Below, piece after piece: positions 1-8,750 of a DNA stretch of 33,325 bases (positions are counted from its first letter, which is position 1; each line of letters starts with the position of its first letter). The notes under the pieces were generated by a model that did no database searches, was not told where the DNA came from, and worked only from the letters and a program-made list of their open reading frames with translations. The DNA comes from Flavobacteriales bacterium (GTDB taxonomy: Bacteria; Bacteroidota; Bacteroidia; Flavobacteriales_F; PHOS-HE28), in contig JAGQVV010000075.1 in assembly GCA_020437805.1 (NCBI GenBank), positions 6,242 through 39,566 of the forward strand, read 5' to 3'. The translations under genes and the position numbers were made by a program.

Positions 1-3000
1 AAGATGCTTACACGATCGGCGGTCAAACCGTTCGCGCACGGTCCGTTGGAGACCGTCCACTCGAAGATGTTCTCCCCTACGCCGAGTCCCGTAACAGGGC
101 TGTTCGGATCGTTCGGATCGACGATGGTACCGCTACCGCTGGCCAAGGTCCACGTGCCCACGGCTGGCACGATCACCGCACTTCCCGCCAGCGTCGTGTT
201 GGTGGTCGGCGTGCACAACTCCTGGTCCGGACCCGCATCGGCATCCAAGTTGTTCTCATCGAACACGAGGATGCTCACCTCATCCGTGGTGATCCCGTTC
301 GTGCAAGGGCCGTTGTTCACGGTCCAAACGAAGGTGTTCACCCCAACACCAAGTGAGGTCACCGTGGTGTTCGGATCGCTTGGGTCGGTGATCGTTCCAC
401 TACCCGCCGTCAAGGTCCAAGTTCCCGTTGCAGGGAAAGTGACCGGACTACCGGAGAGTTGACCATCCACTTCCGGGGTGCACAGTTCCTTATCATCCCC
501 GGCATCAGCAACCGGGTTGTTCTCGTCGTACACGAAGATGCTTACTTCATCGGTGGTCAGCGGATCGGCGCATGGGCCGTTCTCCACGGTCCATCGGAAG
601 ACGTTCTCACCAACGGTCAAACCTGTGACCGCGCTGGTGGGTGAGTTGGGGTTCGTTACGACACCCGATCCGCTTACCAACGACCAGGTACCAACAGCGG
701 GGAAAGTCACAGTGCTCCCAGAAAGTACGGTGGTACTGGAAGGAGTGCACAGGTCCTGATCAGGACCGGCGTCGGCGATCGGATTGGTCCCATCGAACAC
801 GAAGATGCTCACGGCATCCACGGAGGAACCGCATGGCCCATTGTCGATGGTCCAGATGAAGATGTTCTCTCCCACACCCAGTCCGGTGATCGTGGTGTTC
901 GGGTCGTTGGCCGCAGTGATGGTGCCAGCACCTTGTGTGCGGGACCATGTACCGACAGCGGAACCGACCGGTGCATTGCCCACCATGGTCACGCTCACTA
1001 CCGGTGTGCAAACCTCTTGGTCGGGACCTGCATTCGCGTTGGCCGCCGCATCATCGAATACGAAGATGCTCACCAGGTCCTGGGTGATCGGATCGGCACA
1101 AGCACCATTGTTCACTTGCCAGCGGAACACGTTCTCTCCAACGGCCAACCCACTTACACCTGTGCTCGGGGAGGTCGGGTTCGCGATCGTACCCGCACCG
1201 CTCACCAAGGTCCATTGCCCCACCGCCGGTATGATCAGATTGCTTCCCGTCAGGGTGGCGCTGGTGTTCGGTGTGCAGAGGCTCTGATCCGGACCAGCAT
1301 TGGCCACTGGATTGTTCGGGTCGTATACCAGAATAGTGACCTGATCGGTTGTGATCCCGCATGCACCGTTGTCGATGCTCCAGCGTAGGATATTCACACC
1401 GATGCTCAGGCCGCTCACCGTTGCTGACGGTGAGCTGGCATTACTGAAGGTCGCAGTGCCTTGTACCACGCTCCACTGTGCGGTGGCCACACCAGTGGGT
1501 GCGTTCGCCGCCATTGTCGCCGTGGCCGAAGTACCACATAGGCTCTGGTCAGGGCCCGCTTCGGCGGCTTGTGCATCACCGTTGAAGATCACGATGTTCA
1601 CTTGATCGCTCGTGATCGGGTCATTGCACACTCCATTGGTCACGGTCCACACGAATTGATTGGTACCCAGACCGATGTTGGTCACGGTGGTCAACGGGTC
1701 GTTCGGGTCGGTGATCGTACCCGATCCGCTGCTGATGGACCACACGCCCGTCGCCGGGAAGGTCACCGGACTGCCCGCCATGGTGGTGCTGTTCAGCGGT
1801 GTGCAGAAGTTCTGGTCGGGTCCGGCGTTCGCTGGCGGGTTGTTCGGGTCGTAGATGAAGATGCTCATCTGGTCCGTGGTGATCCCGTTGGCGCAGGGTC
1901 CGTTGTTCACGGTCCACTGGAAGATGTTCTGGCCAACACCAAGGCCTGTGACCGAGGTCGTGGGGCTGTTGGGCGAAACGATCGTACCTGTTCCGCTCAC
2001 CAAGGTCCACGTACCTACCGCTGGTACGATGATGGAACTACCTGCCATCGCGGCTGTTCCGTTGGTCGTGCAGAGGGAGATGTCCGGTCCGGCGTTCGCA
2101 TTCGCGTTGGCGGCATCGTACACGAACACACGGACAAGATCGTTGGTCAAGCCGTTCGGACATGGTCCGTTGCTCACCGTCCAACGGAACTCATTGATAC
2201 CCACCGGGAGCCCGGTGATCGTGGTGGTCGGGCTGTTCGGGTCGGTGATGGTTCCACCTCCGCTCACCAGCGTCCACGTTCCAACGGCCGGTGCTATGAC
2301 GGTGCTTGCCGCCATGGTGACAATGCTCGGGGCCACCGGGACACATATGCTTTGGTCAGGACCCGCATTGGCGACGGGATTCGCTGGGTCGAAGCGACGG
2401 ATCGTCACCTCATCCGATGTATTGCCGCACGGTCCGTTGTTCACCGACCAACGCAATACGGTTGTACCGATCGGCAGACCGCTGATGGAGGTGGTCGGAC
2501 TGTTGACGTTGGAGAAGGATGCCGTCCCGCTCACCACGGTCCAGGTACCGACCGCAGGTGCAGCCACGGCGCTTCCGGCAAGAGCGGTGGTGCTTCCTCC
2601 ACAGAGTTCCTGGTCCGGTCCGGCGGCGGCCGCTGCGATGGCCGGATCGAATAGCGTGATCGTGACATTGCTACCGGTGGTCGCTCCTGGACAAGGGCCG
2701 TTGTTGATCGTCCAACGATACACGTTGGCACCCAACGCCATACCGGTGACAGTGGTGGTCGGGCTGCTTGCATCGGCGAAAGTGCCCGTTCCACTTACCA
2801 CGGTCCATGTGCCCGCCGCAGGGACCGTTGCCGCGTTCGCTGCGAGTGTCACACTGGCGACCGGAGCACAAAGATCCTGAGCAGCACCGGCATTAGCGGC
2901 GGCGGCATTGCGATCGAAGACACGAATGACCACATCATCGGAAGAGGTGTTCGGAACACAGGGGCCATTGTTGATCGTCCAACGCAAGGTGGTGGTCCCT

Positions 3001-4217
3001 ACAGGAATGGCTGTCACCGTGGTCGTCGGGGATGTCGGGTTCGTGATCGTGGCCGCACCGTTCACCACCGTCCAGGCACCCGTACCGGGGGCAACTGCTG
3101 CAGTGGCCGCCATCGTCGTGCTCCCGAAGGCGGTTCCGGTCGCGGTGCAGAGGTCGACGTCCGGTCCGGCAGAGGCTGCCGGTGCATTCCCATCGAATCG
3201 GGTGATGGTCACTTGAGAGGTGGTGACCCCGTTGGCACAAGGCCCGTTGTTCAACGTCCATTGGAACACGTTGGCACCCACGGATAGTCCGGTCACCCCT
3301 GTGGTCGGACTGTTGACATTCGAGAATGTGCCGGTACCGTTCACCACGGTCCATGTACCGGTAGCAGGTGGCAAAGGCGCGTTCCCTGCAAGCGTGGCGG
3401 TGGTGCCACACACCTGTTGTGCGGGACCAGCGTTCGCGTTCGGACTGGCCGGGTCGAACACAACGATATCCACTTCATCCGCGGTGCTAGGCGGCGTACA
3501 GGGTCCGTTGTTGATCGTCCAACGTAATCGGTTCAACCCTATACTGAGACCGCTCACGGTGGTATTGCGCACGTTGGCATTGGCGAAGGTTCCGGTGCCG
3601 CTCACCACGGTCCATGTGCCGGTGGCCGGGGCGATCGCCGCATTCGCTGCGAGCGTGGCGCTGGTGTTCGGTGCACAAAGCGTTTGGTCAGGACCAGCGG
3701 CAGCTGCGGGTTGCACATTACTGTAGACTAGAATGGAAACCTGCGAACTCGTGGGTGGTGTGCATGCACCGTTGTCTATGGTCCAACGGAACACGTTCGT
3801 TCCTTGGCCCAGGTTGTTCACCGCACTGGTGGCGCTGTTCGGATCAACCACTGTGCCACTGCCACTTACCAATGTCCATGTACCCACGGCGGGGGCGGTC
3901 GCAGCGTTTCCAGCAAGCGTCGTCGAGTTCGTGGGGAGGCACAAGGACTGGTTCGGCCCTGCGGCAGCGACAGGGTGTCCCGGGTCGTATGCGATGATCG
4001 TGACCTCGTCCGTGGTGGTACCGCATGTCAAGTAGTTCATGGTCCACCGGAACACGTTCGCACCGGGGCTCAAACCGCTCACCGTGGTGTTGCGTCCATT
4101 GGGATCCGCGAATGTTCCGGTACCGCTTACCACGCTCCATGTACCCTGCAACTGAGTGTAGGGTTGCTGCGCCGCCATGGTGGCAGTGAAGCCACAGACG
4201 CTCTGGTCAGGACCGGC
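1..4217 (-). repeat. About 16 tandem Ig-like repeats of roughly 88 codons
   Basis: Each unit begins with AGPDQ-(S/E/D)-LC and continues with PAVGTWTLVSGSGTI, NSPTTTVTGL and a G-N-x-F-x-W-T-V-N-N-G-P-C stretch. It ends in (D/S)xVxIFVFD, followed by an Ala/Asn linker. Two cysteines per unit, one in the LC and one in the NGPC motif, are kept in nearly every copy, which suggests one disulfide per domain after export. Unit length is about 260 bp. The sixteenth copy is cut by the window edge. Units nearest base 1 (with SIFVFDENN-type ends) look more alike than those nearest the N-terminus, as expected from recent tandem duplication. They resemble PKD/Ig-like extracellular repeats. Confidence 0.9.
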
Positions 4218-5459
4218 ACCGGCCGGTGTGAGCGGTGGGGTCACGTTGATCAGGTAACCCACCGTGGCATTGCCGTTCAGTACGCATGCATCGTCCTCTA
4301 CGGATACCGTGAACAGCTGTTGGCCGATGTCCGCGACCGTCGGGCTCCAGCAGAACGTCCCGACCGGCCGTGGACCAGCACTGGTCGTGAAGGTAGCACC
4401 CGGAATGGCCGCGTTCCATGTCATCACCACCGTCTGTGCTGCATCCGCATCGGTGGAGTTGACATCGAAACAGAAGCTGGTCCCGGCGCAGACGTTGTAC
4501 ACATAGCTGGCCGTGCCGTTGATCCCGCTGACATCAGGATTGTTGTTGTTGCATGCGATCACCGCGAATTGGAGGTCCCGCGTATAGCTTCCGATCAACA
4601 CACCATTACGGTACTCCTGTACGAGCACCGTGACCACAGCGAACTGTGCGATGCTCGGAGTGAAGCGGATCGTCCCGGTCTGCGGATCGATCGTCACTGC
4701 ATTCGCACCACCACTTGTCACCACCGGCTGAGTGGCCGAGTAACCCGCGTTGTAAGGGATCAGGCTACCGTTATCTCCGCGGGCCGGAGCCAAGGAGAAC
4801 ACGAGCGAATCCCCGGCGAGGTCGGATACTCCGTGGTTGTATACGACCGGTTGACCGACACAAGCGAAAGGCACCGGATCGTTCAGGAAGCGTGGCGAAC
4901 TGTTGCAAGGTGTGATCGTGTTGTTCAGCGTCGCACTGATGTACAGGTCGCGGTTGCCCGGGTTGTTCAACGAAGTGATGGCATTGTTCCGGCAGCAGAG
5001 CTCCCAGTCGATCACCCAATCCGTTCCACATCCGGCCCATTGGCTCAGATCGATCACGGCGCTGTAGCGATACCGCTCCACACCATACTGACCGGAGGAG
5101 TTGGTGCATCGATCAGGGGCACCATCACAGATCGGCGTTACCACCGTTACGTTCTGCAAGGTGAAACACGCATTGAAGCTGGCTCCACAAGTGGCGGACC
5201 TCACACGGAACTGCAGCCCGTTGTTGCAGTTCGTCGGTGCTGCGATACCGTTGCAATCCCGGAAGAACCCCAAATTGACACGATACTGGTTGTTGCTCAG
5301 GCACTCATAGGTGATATCCCCACCCATGGCGTGGGTAGCGCGTGCCTCGCCTTGCCAAAGCAATAAGGCGGCCGCGGCCGGCAACAGGGTGCGAAGAGTG
5401 GTGAGCGTTACCGTGACCACCTTGCGGGTCACGTCCTTGAGGCGTCGTTGTTCAGCCAT
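1..5459 (-). CDS. Giant secreted protein with tandem Ig-like repeats (C-terminus outside the window)
   Basis: I read this frame from the reverse complement. It stays open from ATG at 5459 to the left edge, giving at least 1819 residues with no stop. An Arg/Lys-rich start and an Ala/Leu-rich hydrophobic stretch (about residues 17-36) ending in ARATHAMGG look like a secretion signal. Residues about 42-340 form a cysteine-rich module with GGDITYEC, FFRDCNG, WELCCRN and FACVGQPVVY. One region follows with FCFDVNSTDAD. From 4217 onward about 16 repeats of roughly 88 residues fill the rest. The N-terminal module recurs in the gene at 13602-15287. The family resembles large Bacteroidota surface proteins exported by T9SS, often adhesins or gliding-associated proteins. 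The sorting domain would lie beyond base 1, so that assignment is inference. The function is unknown; a cell-surface structural or adhesive role is most likely. Confidence 0.9.
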   Translation of the reverse strand, partial: MAEQRRLKDVTRKVVTVTLTTLRTLLPAAAALLLWQGEARATHAMGGDITYECLSNNQYRVNLGFFRDCNGIAAPTNCNNGLQFRVRSATCGASFNACFTLQNVTVVTPICDGAPDRCTNSSGQYGVERYRYSAVIDLSQWAGCGTDWVIDWELCCRNNAITSLNNPGNRDLYISATLNNTITPCNSSPRFLNDPVPFACVGQPVVYNHGVSDLAGDSLVFSLAPARGDNGSLIPYNAGYSATQPVVTSGGANAVTIDPQTGTIRFTPSIAQFAVVTVLVQEYRNGVLIGSYTRDLQFAVIACNNNNPDVSGINGTASYVYNVCAGTSFCFDVNSTDADAAQTVVMTWNAAIPGATFTTSAGPRPVGTFCWSPTVADIGQQLFTVSVEDDACVLNGNATVGYLINVTPPLTPAGAGPDQSVCGFTATMAAQQPYTQLQGTWSVVSGTGTFADPNGRNTTVSGLSPGANVFRWTMNYLTCGTTTDEVTIIAYDPGHPVAAAGPNQSLCLPTNSTTLAGNAATAPAVGTWTLVSGSGTVVDPNSATSAVNNLGQGTNVFRWTIDNGACTPPTSSQVSILVYSNVQPAAAAGPDQTLCAPNTSATLAANAAIAPATGTWTVVSGTGTFANANVRNTTVSGLSIGLNRLRWTINNGPCTPPSTADEVDIVVFDPASPNANAGPAQQVCGTTATLAGNAPLPPATGTWTVVNGTGTFSNVNSPTTGVTGLSVGANVFQWTLNNGPCANGVTTSQVTITRFDGNAPAASAGPDVDLCTATGTAFGSTTMAATAAVAPGTGAWTVVNGAATITNPTSPTTTVTAIPVGTTTLRWTINNGPCVPNTSSDDVVIRVFDRNAAAANAGAAQDLCAPVASVTLAANAATVPAAGTWTVVSGTGTFADASSPTTTVTGMALGANVYRWTINNGPCPGATTGSNVTITLFDPAIAAAAAGPDQELCGGSTTALAGSAVAAPAVGTWTVVSGTASFSNVNSPTTSISGLPIGTTVLRWSVNNGPCGNTSDEVTIRRFDPANPVANAGPDQSICVPVAPSIVTMAASTVIAPAVGTWTLVSGGGTITDPNSPTTTITGLPVGINEFRWTVSNGPCPNGLTNDLVRVFVYDAANANANAGPDISLCTTNGTAAMAGSSIIVPAVGTWTLVSGTGTIVSPNSPTTSVTGLGVGQNIFQWTVNNGPCANGITTDQMSIFIYDPNNPPANAGPDQNFCTPLNSTTMAGSPVTFPATGVWSISSGSGTITDPNDPLTTVTNIGLGTNQFVWTVTNGVCNDPITSDQVNIVIFNGDAQAAEAGPDQSLCGTSATATMAANAPTGVATAQWSVVQGTATFSNASSPSATVSGLSIGVNILRWSIDNGACGITTDQVTILVYDPNNPVANAGPDQSLCTPNTSATLTGSNLIIPAVGQWTLVSGAGTIANPTSPSTGVSGLAVGENVFRWQVNNGACADPITQDLVSIFVFDDAAANANAGPDQEVCTPVVSVTMVGNAPVGSAVGTWSRTQGAGTITAANDPNTTITGLGVGENIFIWTIDNGPCGSSVDAVSIFVFDGTNPIADAGPDQDLCTPSSTTVLSGSTVTFPAVGTWSLVSGSGVVTNPNSPTSAVTGLTVGENVFRWTVENGPCADPLTTDEVSIFVYDENNPVADAGDDKELCTPEVDGQLSGSPVTFPATGTWTLTAGSGTITDPSDPNTTVTSLGVGVNTFVWTVNNGPCTNGITTDEVSILVFDENNLDADAGPDQELCTPTTNTTLAGSAVIVPAVGTWTLASGSGTIVDPNDPNSPVTGLGVGENIFEWTVSNGPCANGLTADRVSI

Positions 5460-5563
5460 GTACCATCCTGTATGGTGGCAGCTTTCGGGAACCGCTGTGG
5501 AACCTCGGCGGGAGCCACGACCATGTGGCCCTTGCTCAGTGCACGTTCCCGGAAGATGCCTGA

Positions 5564-5571
5564 CAAACCTA
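5564..5571 (-). promoter_or_regulatory. Candidate -7 element (TAGGTTTG) for the giant surface protein
   Basis: The minus strand reads TAGGTTTG, an exact match to the Bacteroidota -7 consensus TAnnTTTG. It would give a leader of about 100 bases before the ATG at 5459. No TTG box is visible at the usual 17-20 bp spacing, so this is only a candidate. The gene-free stretch 5460-5720 holds this element and the inverted repeats listed separately, and nothing else I can support. Confidence 0.35.
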
Positions 5572-5604
5572 GACCCGGCCCAAGTCGACCATTCCTGGCG
5601 CATC

Positions 5605-5632
5605 GTTGAATTCTCAACACGGAAATGTTGAG
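5605..5632. repeat. Overlapping inverted repeats with alternative pairings
   Basis: CTCAACA (5613-5619) and TGTTGAG (5626-5632) form a perfect 7-bp inverted repeat around a 6-base spacer. The TCAAC within the first arm can instead pair with GTTGA at 5605-5609. The two hairpins exclude each other. No T-run follows on either strand, so this does not look like an intrinsic terminator. It lies about 35 bp upstream of the candidate promoter at 5564-5571, so an operator role is possible. Confidence 0.4.
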
Positions 5633-5654
5633 CCCAAGGCTTTCGCCTTCAAAG

Positions 5655-5688
5655 CTTTCCGTAGCGATGCTTCAAGCAAAACGGAAAG
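5655..5688 (-). terminator. Inverted repeat downstream of the CHAP-like gene, possible weak terminator
   Basis: CTTTCCGT (5655-5662) and ACGGAAAG (5681-5688) form a perfect 8-bp inverted repeat with an 18-base spacer. It begins about 30 bases past the stop codon of the minus-strand gene ending at 5721. No U-tract follows, so termination is an inference from position alone. Confidence 0.3.
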
Positions 5689-5720
5689 GTCCGGACGGCA
5701 CATGCCCGCCAACAGCGGAC

Positions 5721-6221
5721 TTATTCGCCTTTCGATCGGGACCATCCCTGATCCAGGGGGCGGTAGAATCGGAGCTTTCCGCTGCGGACTTCACTCATCA
5801 ACAAAGGGGCGATTCCCACTTTCTTTCCCACCGGCTTCACGTTCTGATGTGCCAGTACATAGTCCCCCTGTCCTTTCACTTCCACCACAACGGCCGTGTG
5901 CAAGCCGTACTGCTCCCTCATCACCATTCGATCACTTCGGTGCTCCACGAACACGTTCTCGAACTGCACGATATCACCGGGTAACACCTCCTGCTTCCTC
6001 CAATCCACCACGTCGCCGAAACCGTACGCTCCATCCCACTTCGCACCTGCCGTGTTCAACGCTTCGGCCGCAAGGTCCCAGCATTCGCCATGCCCCACCT
6101 TGGTCCCGATCCGGCTGTTCACGAAATCCACCACACGTTGGTTCACCGCAGGCAGTTCCATCCCTTGAGCAGGAACCAGTAACGGCACCATGATGAGCAG
6201 CAGGGTGGATGCCATTCGCAT
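5721..6221 (-). CDS. Secreted CHAP/NlpC-P60-like cysteine peptidase-fold protein
   Basis: The 166-residue product starts with MRMASTLLLIMVPLLVPAQG, a clear signal peptide, so it should act in the periplasm or outside the cell. The frame is open further upstream to 6587, but that extension lies over the divergent gene and lacks a signal peptide, so I start at 6221 (6215 is possible). Cys47 lies in HGECWDLAAEAL, His108 in YGLHTAVVVE and a further polar pair in AHQN at 125-127. This Cys-His order and the PGDIVQFENV motif are typical of CHAP or NlpC/P60 peptidoglycan hydrolases and amidases. It has no extra binding domain. It may trim the cell wall, but some relatives are catalytically inactive. 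The family placement is inferred from motifs only. Confidence 0.75.
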   Translation of the reverse strand: MRMASTLLLIMVPLLVPAQGMELPAVNQRVVDFVNSRIGTKVGHGECWDLAAEALNTAGAKWDGAYGFGDVVDWRKQEVLPGDIVQFENVFVEHRSDRMVMREQYGLHTAVVVEVKGQGDYVLAHQNVKPVGKKVGIAPLLMSEVRSGKLRFYRPLDQGWSRSKGE

Positions 6222-6264
6222 GGTGTTCACTTGTGGGGATGAGGACAATGATCGTTCATGTACC

Positions 6265-6272
6265 GCAAGATA
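6265..6272 (-). promoter_or_regulatory. Candidate -7 element (TATCTTGC) for the CHAP-like gene
   Basis: The minus strand reads TATCTTGC, a near match to TAnnTTTG, about 44 bases upstream of the start at 6221. The same TAnnTTG form appears upstream of genes at 6352, 13013 and 23120. No -33 box is visible. Confidence 0.3.
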
Positions 6273-6337
6273 CGGCCGGAACGCACGGCATGGAATTGGA
6301 ATGCAACACACAGCACTATGCTGGAGGACCCTTGATC

Positions 6338-6345
6338 TATTTTGC
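6338..6345 (+). promoter_or_regulatory. Candidate -7 element (TATTTTGC) close to a start codon
   Basis: TATTTTGC lies 6 bases before the ATG at 6352. If it is a real -7 element, transcription would start within a few bases of the start codon, giving a nearly leaderless mRNA. Confidence 0.3.
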
Positions 6346-6351
6346 CCGACC

Positions 6352-7395
6352 ATGCTTTCGTTCCGTGCCTGCCTGCTTCCACTGCCACTATTCATGGCCA
6401 TGGTCGCATGTGGGCAAACGAACCGGAACAGCGAGATCCGCGTGCTTACCGGCCTGAACGTGGGCGCCAGTCTCGCGCGTTTGGCTGCTGACTCAGCAGG
6501 CTCGTTCAATACCACACCCTGGGTGAGCGTGACCTTGGACCTGGGGGTCTCCCTTACCCATCGGAACAAATGGGGCACCTCGCTCATGGGCTCCTATGCC
6601 ATGAACGGTTACAACTACGTGCGTGAGGACATGGAGTATGATGTTTACCACCTCAATCCAAGGGCCGAAGCCCGGGTATGGTGGTTGTTCCCGTTCAGCC
6701 CGGAGCATGGCACATTCCTTCGTATCGGCACCGGCTTCGGATACAGCTTCATCGGCAATGACGAGCTCCGGTATACCGCGGATCGTTTCACCGCGGTCAG
6801 TACATCCACGGCACGCAATGCACCGTTCATCTCGCCGGAGATCGGCCTGTCCAACACTCCGGGTCGCCATTGTTTCGATATCGGGCTACGCTATGTGCGC
6901 CACTTGCAGCGGGAGCCCGCCTTCACCACAACGCTAACTGCCAATGGTATGACCACGGTGGGTTCCGCAACGAACGACCATCTCGGCCTAGTATTCCGCT
7001 ACCACATCGGTTTCAATGAGAAGGCGAAGCCGACCTTGCGAGTGCCCCCGATCATCCTGACGGAGCGGCGGACCGACACGCTGACCACCTTGAGCACTGC
7101 ACGGCAGCGTATCACCATGCACTTGTGGGACAACGCCGAATACGATGGGGACACCGTCACGGTGCTCTTGAACAACAGACCTGTACTGGTGGGGCATGAG
7201 CTCACGCACAAGAAAAAGAGGATCACCTTGGAGCTGACCAACACGGATAACACCCTCCTTGTGATCGCGCACAATGAAGGGCGAGTAGCACCGAATACCG
7301 CAAGCTGTGTGGTGCGCAAGGTCGGTGGTCAAAAGGAACTATTGATCCGCACATCGCAGGCCACGAACATGGCCATAGTGATCCGCAAGGATTGA
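6352..7395 (+). CDS. Outer-membrane beta-barrel-like protein with a Bacteroidota C-terminal domain
   Basis: I start the 347-residue product at MLSFRACLLPLPLFMAMVAC. This is a signal peptide ending in a possible lipobox (MVAC), so it may be a lipoprotein. Residues about 28-225 alternate polar and hydrophobic residues with aromatic strand ends (WVSVTLDLGVSL, FLRIGTGFGYSFIG, DHLGLVFRYHIGF), as in small porin-like barrels. Residues about 250-347 form a separate domain with WDNAEYDGDTVTVLLNN and LLVIAHNEGRVAPNTA. I recognise it as common at the C-terminus of Bacteroidota OmpA-like and secreted proteins, with acidic residues that could bind calcium. It is transcribed divergently from the CHAP-like gene, and its 3' end faces sucB. 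The upstream in-frame extension to 6190 overlaps that neighbour and is unlikely to be used. Confidence 0.75.
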   Translation: MLSFRACLLPLPLFMAMVACGQTNRNSEIRVLTGLNVGASLARLAADSAGSFNTTPWVSVTLDLGVSLTHRNKWGTSLMGSYAMNGYNYVREDMEYDVYHLNPRAEARVWWLFPFSPEHGTFLRIGTGFGYSFIGNDELRYTADRFTAVSTSTARNAPFISPEIGLSNTPGRHCFDIGLRYVRHLQREPAFTTTLTANGMTTVGSATNDHLGLVFRYHIGFNEKAKPTLRVPPIILTERRTDTLTTLSTARQRITMHLWDNAEYDGDTVTVLLNNRPVLVGHELTHKKKRITLELTNTDNTLLVIAHNEGRVAPNTASCVVRKVGGQKELLIRTSQATNMAIVIRKD

Positions 7396-7472
7396 GCCGG
7401 GGACGCAACGGCGAGCGAACCACTGGTCATTCACCTTCTCGAATACCATGCGGTATGGCTCCCGGACGGGCG

Positions 7473-8702
7473 TCACAACCCCAACAGCACCTCCCCGGGG
7501 TCCTTGCCACCGAAGACCATTTTGCTCGGATCCTCGATCATCTCCTTCACCTTGTACAGGAAGCTCACGCTCTCCTTACCGTCAATGATGCGGTGATCAT
7601 AACTCAGCGCCACGTACATCACAGGACGTATCACCACCTGACCGTTCACGGCGATCGGGCGGTCCACGATGTTGTGCATACCGAGGATAGCGCTTTGCGG
7701 CGGATTGATGATCGGCGTGCTGAGCATGCTGCCGAACACGCCACCATTGGTGATGGTGAACGTACCACCGGTCATTTCGTCGATGCTGAGCTTCCCGTCG
7801 CGCGCCTTGATGGCCAGCGTCTTGATGGCACTCTCGATCTCCGCAAGGCTCAGCCGCTCGGCATTGCGCACCACCGGTACCATCAGGCCTTTGGGGCTGC
7901 TCACGGCGATGCCGATATCGGCATAGTCGTGCATCACCATTTCCTCTCCGTCGATCTGTGCGTTCACGCTCGGGAATTGGCGCAGTGCTTCGGTGACCGC
8001 CTTGGTGAAGAAGCTCATGAAGCCGAGGCTCACACCTTTCTCTTCCTTGAATTTGTCCTTGTATTCGTTCCGCAGTTCCATCACCGCGCTCATGTCCACT
8101 TCATTGAAGGTGGTGAGCATGGCGGTCTGGTTCTTCACCATCACCAAGCGCTCGGCCACTTTCTTGCGGAGCGTGCTCATCTTCTGTCGGCTCTGGTCAC
8201 GCTTGCCACCCCAGCCGTTCATCGCGATCGCACCGGGATCAACGCCACCGGCCACATATGCGGCCACATCGCTCTTGGTGATCCGACCTTTCGGCCCGCT
8301 GCCCTTGACCTTGTCCGCGCTCAGGCCCTTCTCCTCCATCATCTTGGCGGCGACAGGTGTTGCGTGTACAGCGGCAGCAGGCTTCGCGGCCTCCTGAGCA
8401 CTTGCCACCTGCTTCTGCTCCTTCGTCTCCTGCACCTTCACCTCCTTCTTAGCGGCGGGCTTTACCGAAGTGTCCAGCTTCGCCACCACGTCGCCCACGT
8501 TCACCGTGGCATCGGCCTCGGCGAGCAAGGTGATCCTACCGCTTTCCTCAGCGCTCAGTTCAAGCGTGGCCTTGTCGCTATCGATCTCCGCGATCACCTG
8601 GTCCTTCTCGACCACTTCGCCGTCGCTCACCAGCCATTGTGCGATACGTACTTCACTGATGCTCTCCCCGGGGCTGGGCACTTTGATGTCCACGTTGGCC
8701 AT
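7473..8702 (-). CDS. sucB: 2-oxoglutarate dehydrogenase E2, dihydrolipoyl succinyltransferase
   Basis: This 409-residue E2 core enzyme transfers the succinyl group from lipoate to CoA in the TCA cycle. The N-terminal lipoyl domain (1-76) has Lys44 in [11 protein letters not shown] as the lipoylation site. An Ala/Lys/Pro-rich linker follows. The peripheral subunit-binding domain (about 118-150) contains [14 protein letters not shown] and [13 protein letters not shown]. The C-terminal catalytic domain has His370 and Asp374 in [13 protein letters not shown]. Length and architecture match typical SucB. The gene starts 48 bases after the stop of sucA on the same strand, so the two should be co-transcribed. 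The E3 subunit gene is not in the window. Confidence 0.97.
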   Translation of the reverse strand: MANVDIKVPSPGESISEVRIAQWLVSDGEVVEKDQVIAEIDSDKATLELSAEESGRITLLAEADATVNVGDVVAKLDTSVKPAAKKEVKVQETKEQKQVASAQEAAKPAAAVHATPVAAKMMEEKGLSADKVKGSGPKGRITKSDVAAYVAGGVDPGAIAMNGWGGKRDQSRQKMSTLRKKVAERLVMVKNQTAMLTTFNEVDMSAVMELRNEYKDKFKEEKGVSLGFMSFFTKAVTEALRQFPSVNAQIDGEEMVMHDYADIGIAVSSPKGLMVPVVRNAERLSLAEIESAIKTLAIKARDGKLSIDEMTGGTFTITNGGVFGSMLSTPIINPPQSAILGMHNIVDRPIAVNGQVVIRPVMYVALSYDHRIIDGKESVSFLYKVKEMIEDPSKMVFGGKDPGEVLLGL

Positions 8703-8750
8703 ATCGGTCGGTAAGGATTGTGTGGTGGTTCTTGTTGTTCGTTCGGCTCG

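Noticed and set aside
1855-2880. Long plus-strand open frames opposite the repeats (also 3804-5366, 1569-2654 and others)
   Set aside because: They are antisense shadows of the repeat gene. The minus frame is continuous with a signal peptide and conserved repeat motifs, while the plus frames give low-complexity, frame-shifting products.
1-4217. Regular tandem repetition considered as a CRISPR or satellite array
   Set aside because: The period is about 260 bp, the copies are diverged, and all lie in one continuous coding frame.
5721-6587. A 288-residue version of the CHAP-like protein
   Set aside because: The extra 122 residues overlap the divergent gene at 6352 and hide an evident signal peptide at the internal Met.
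7443-7456. Small inverted repeat ATACC-ATGC-GGTAT between convergent genes, considered as a terminator
   Set aside because: The stem is only 5 bp with no T-run on either side, so the evidence is too weak.
7392-8714. A 440-codon plus-strand open frame opposite sucB, and a similar one at 10140-11270 opposite sucA
   Set aside because: Both are complements of well-conserved sucB and sucA and have unnatural His-rich composition.
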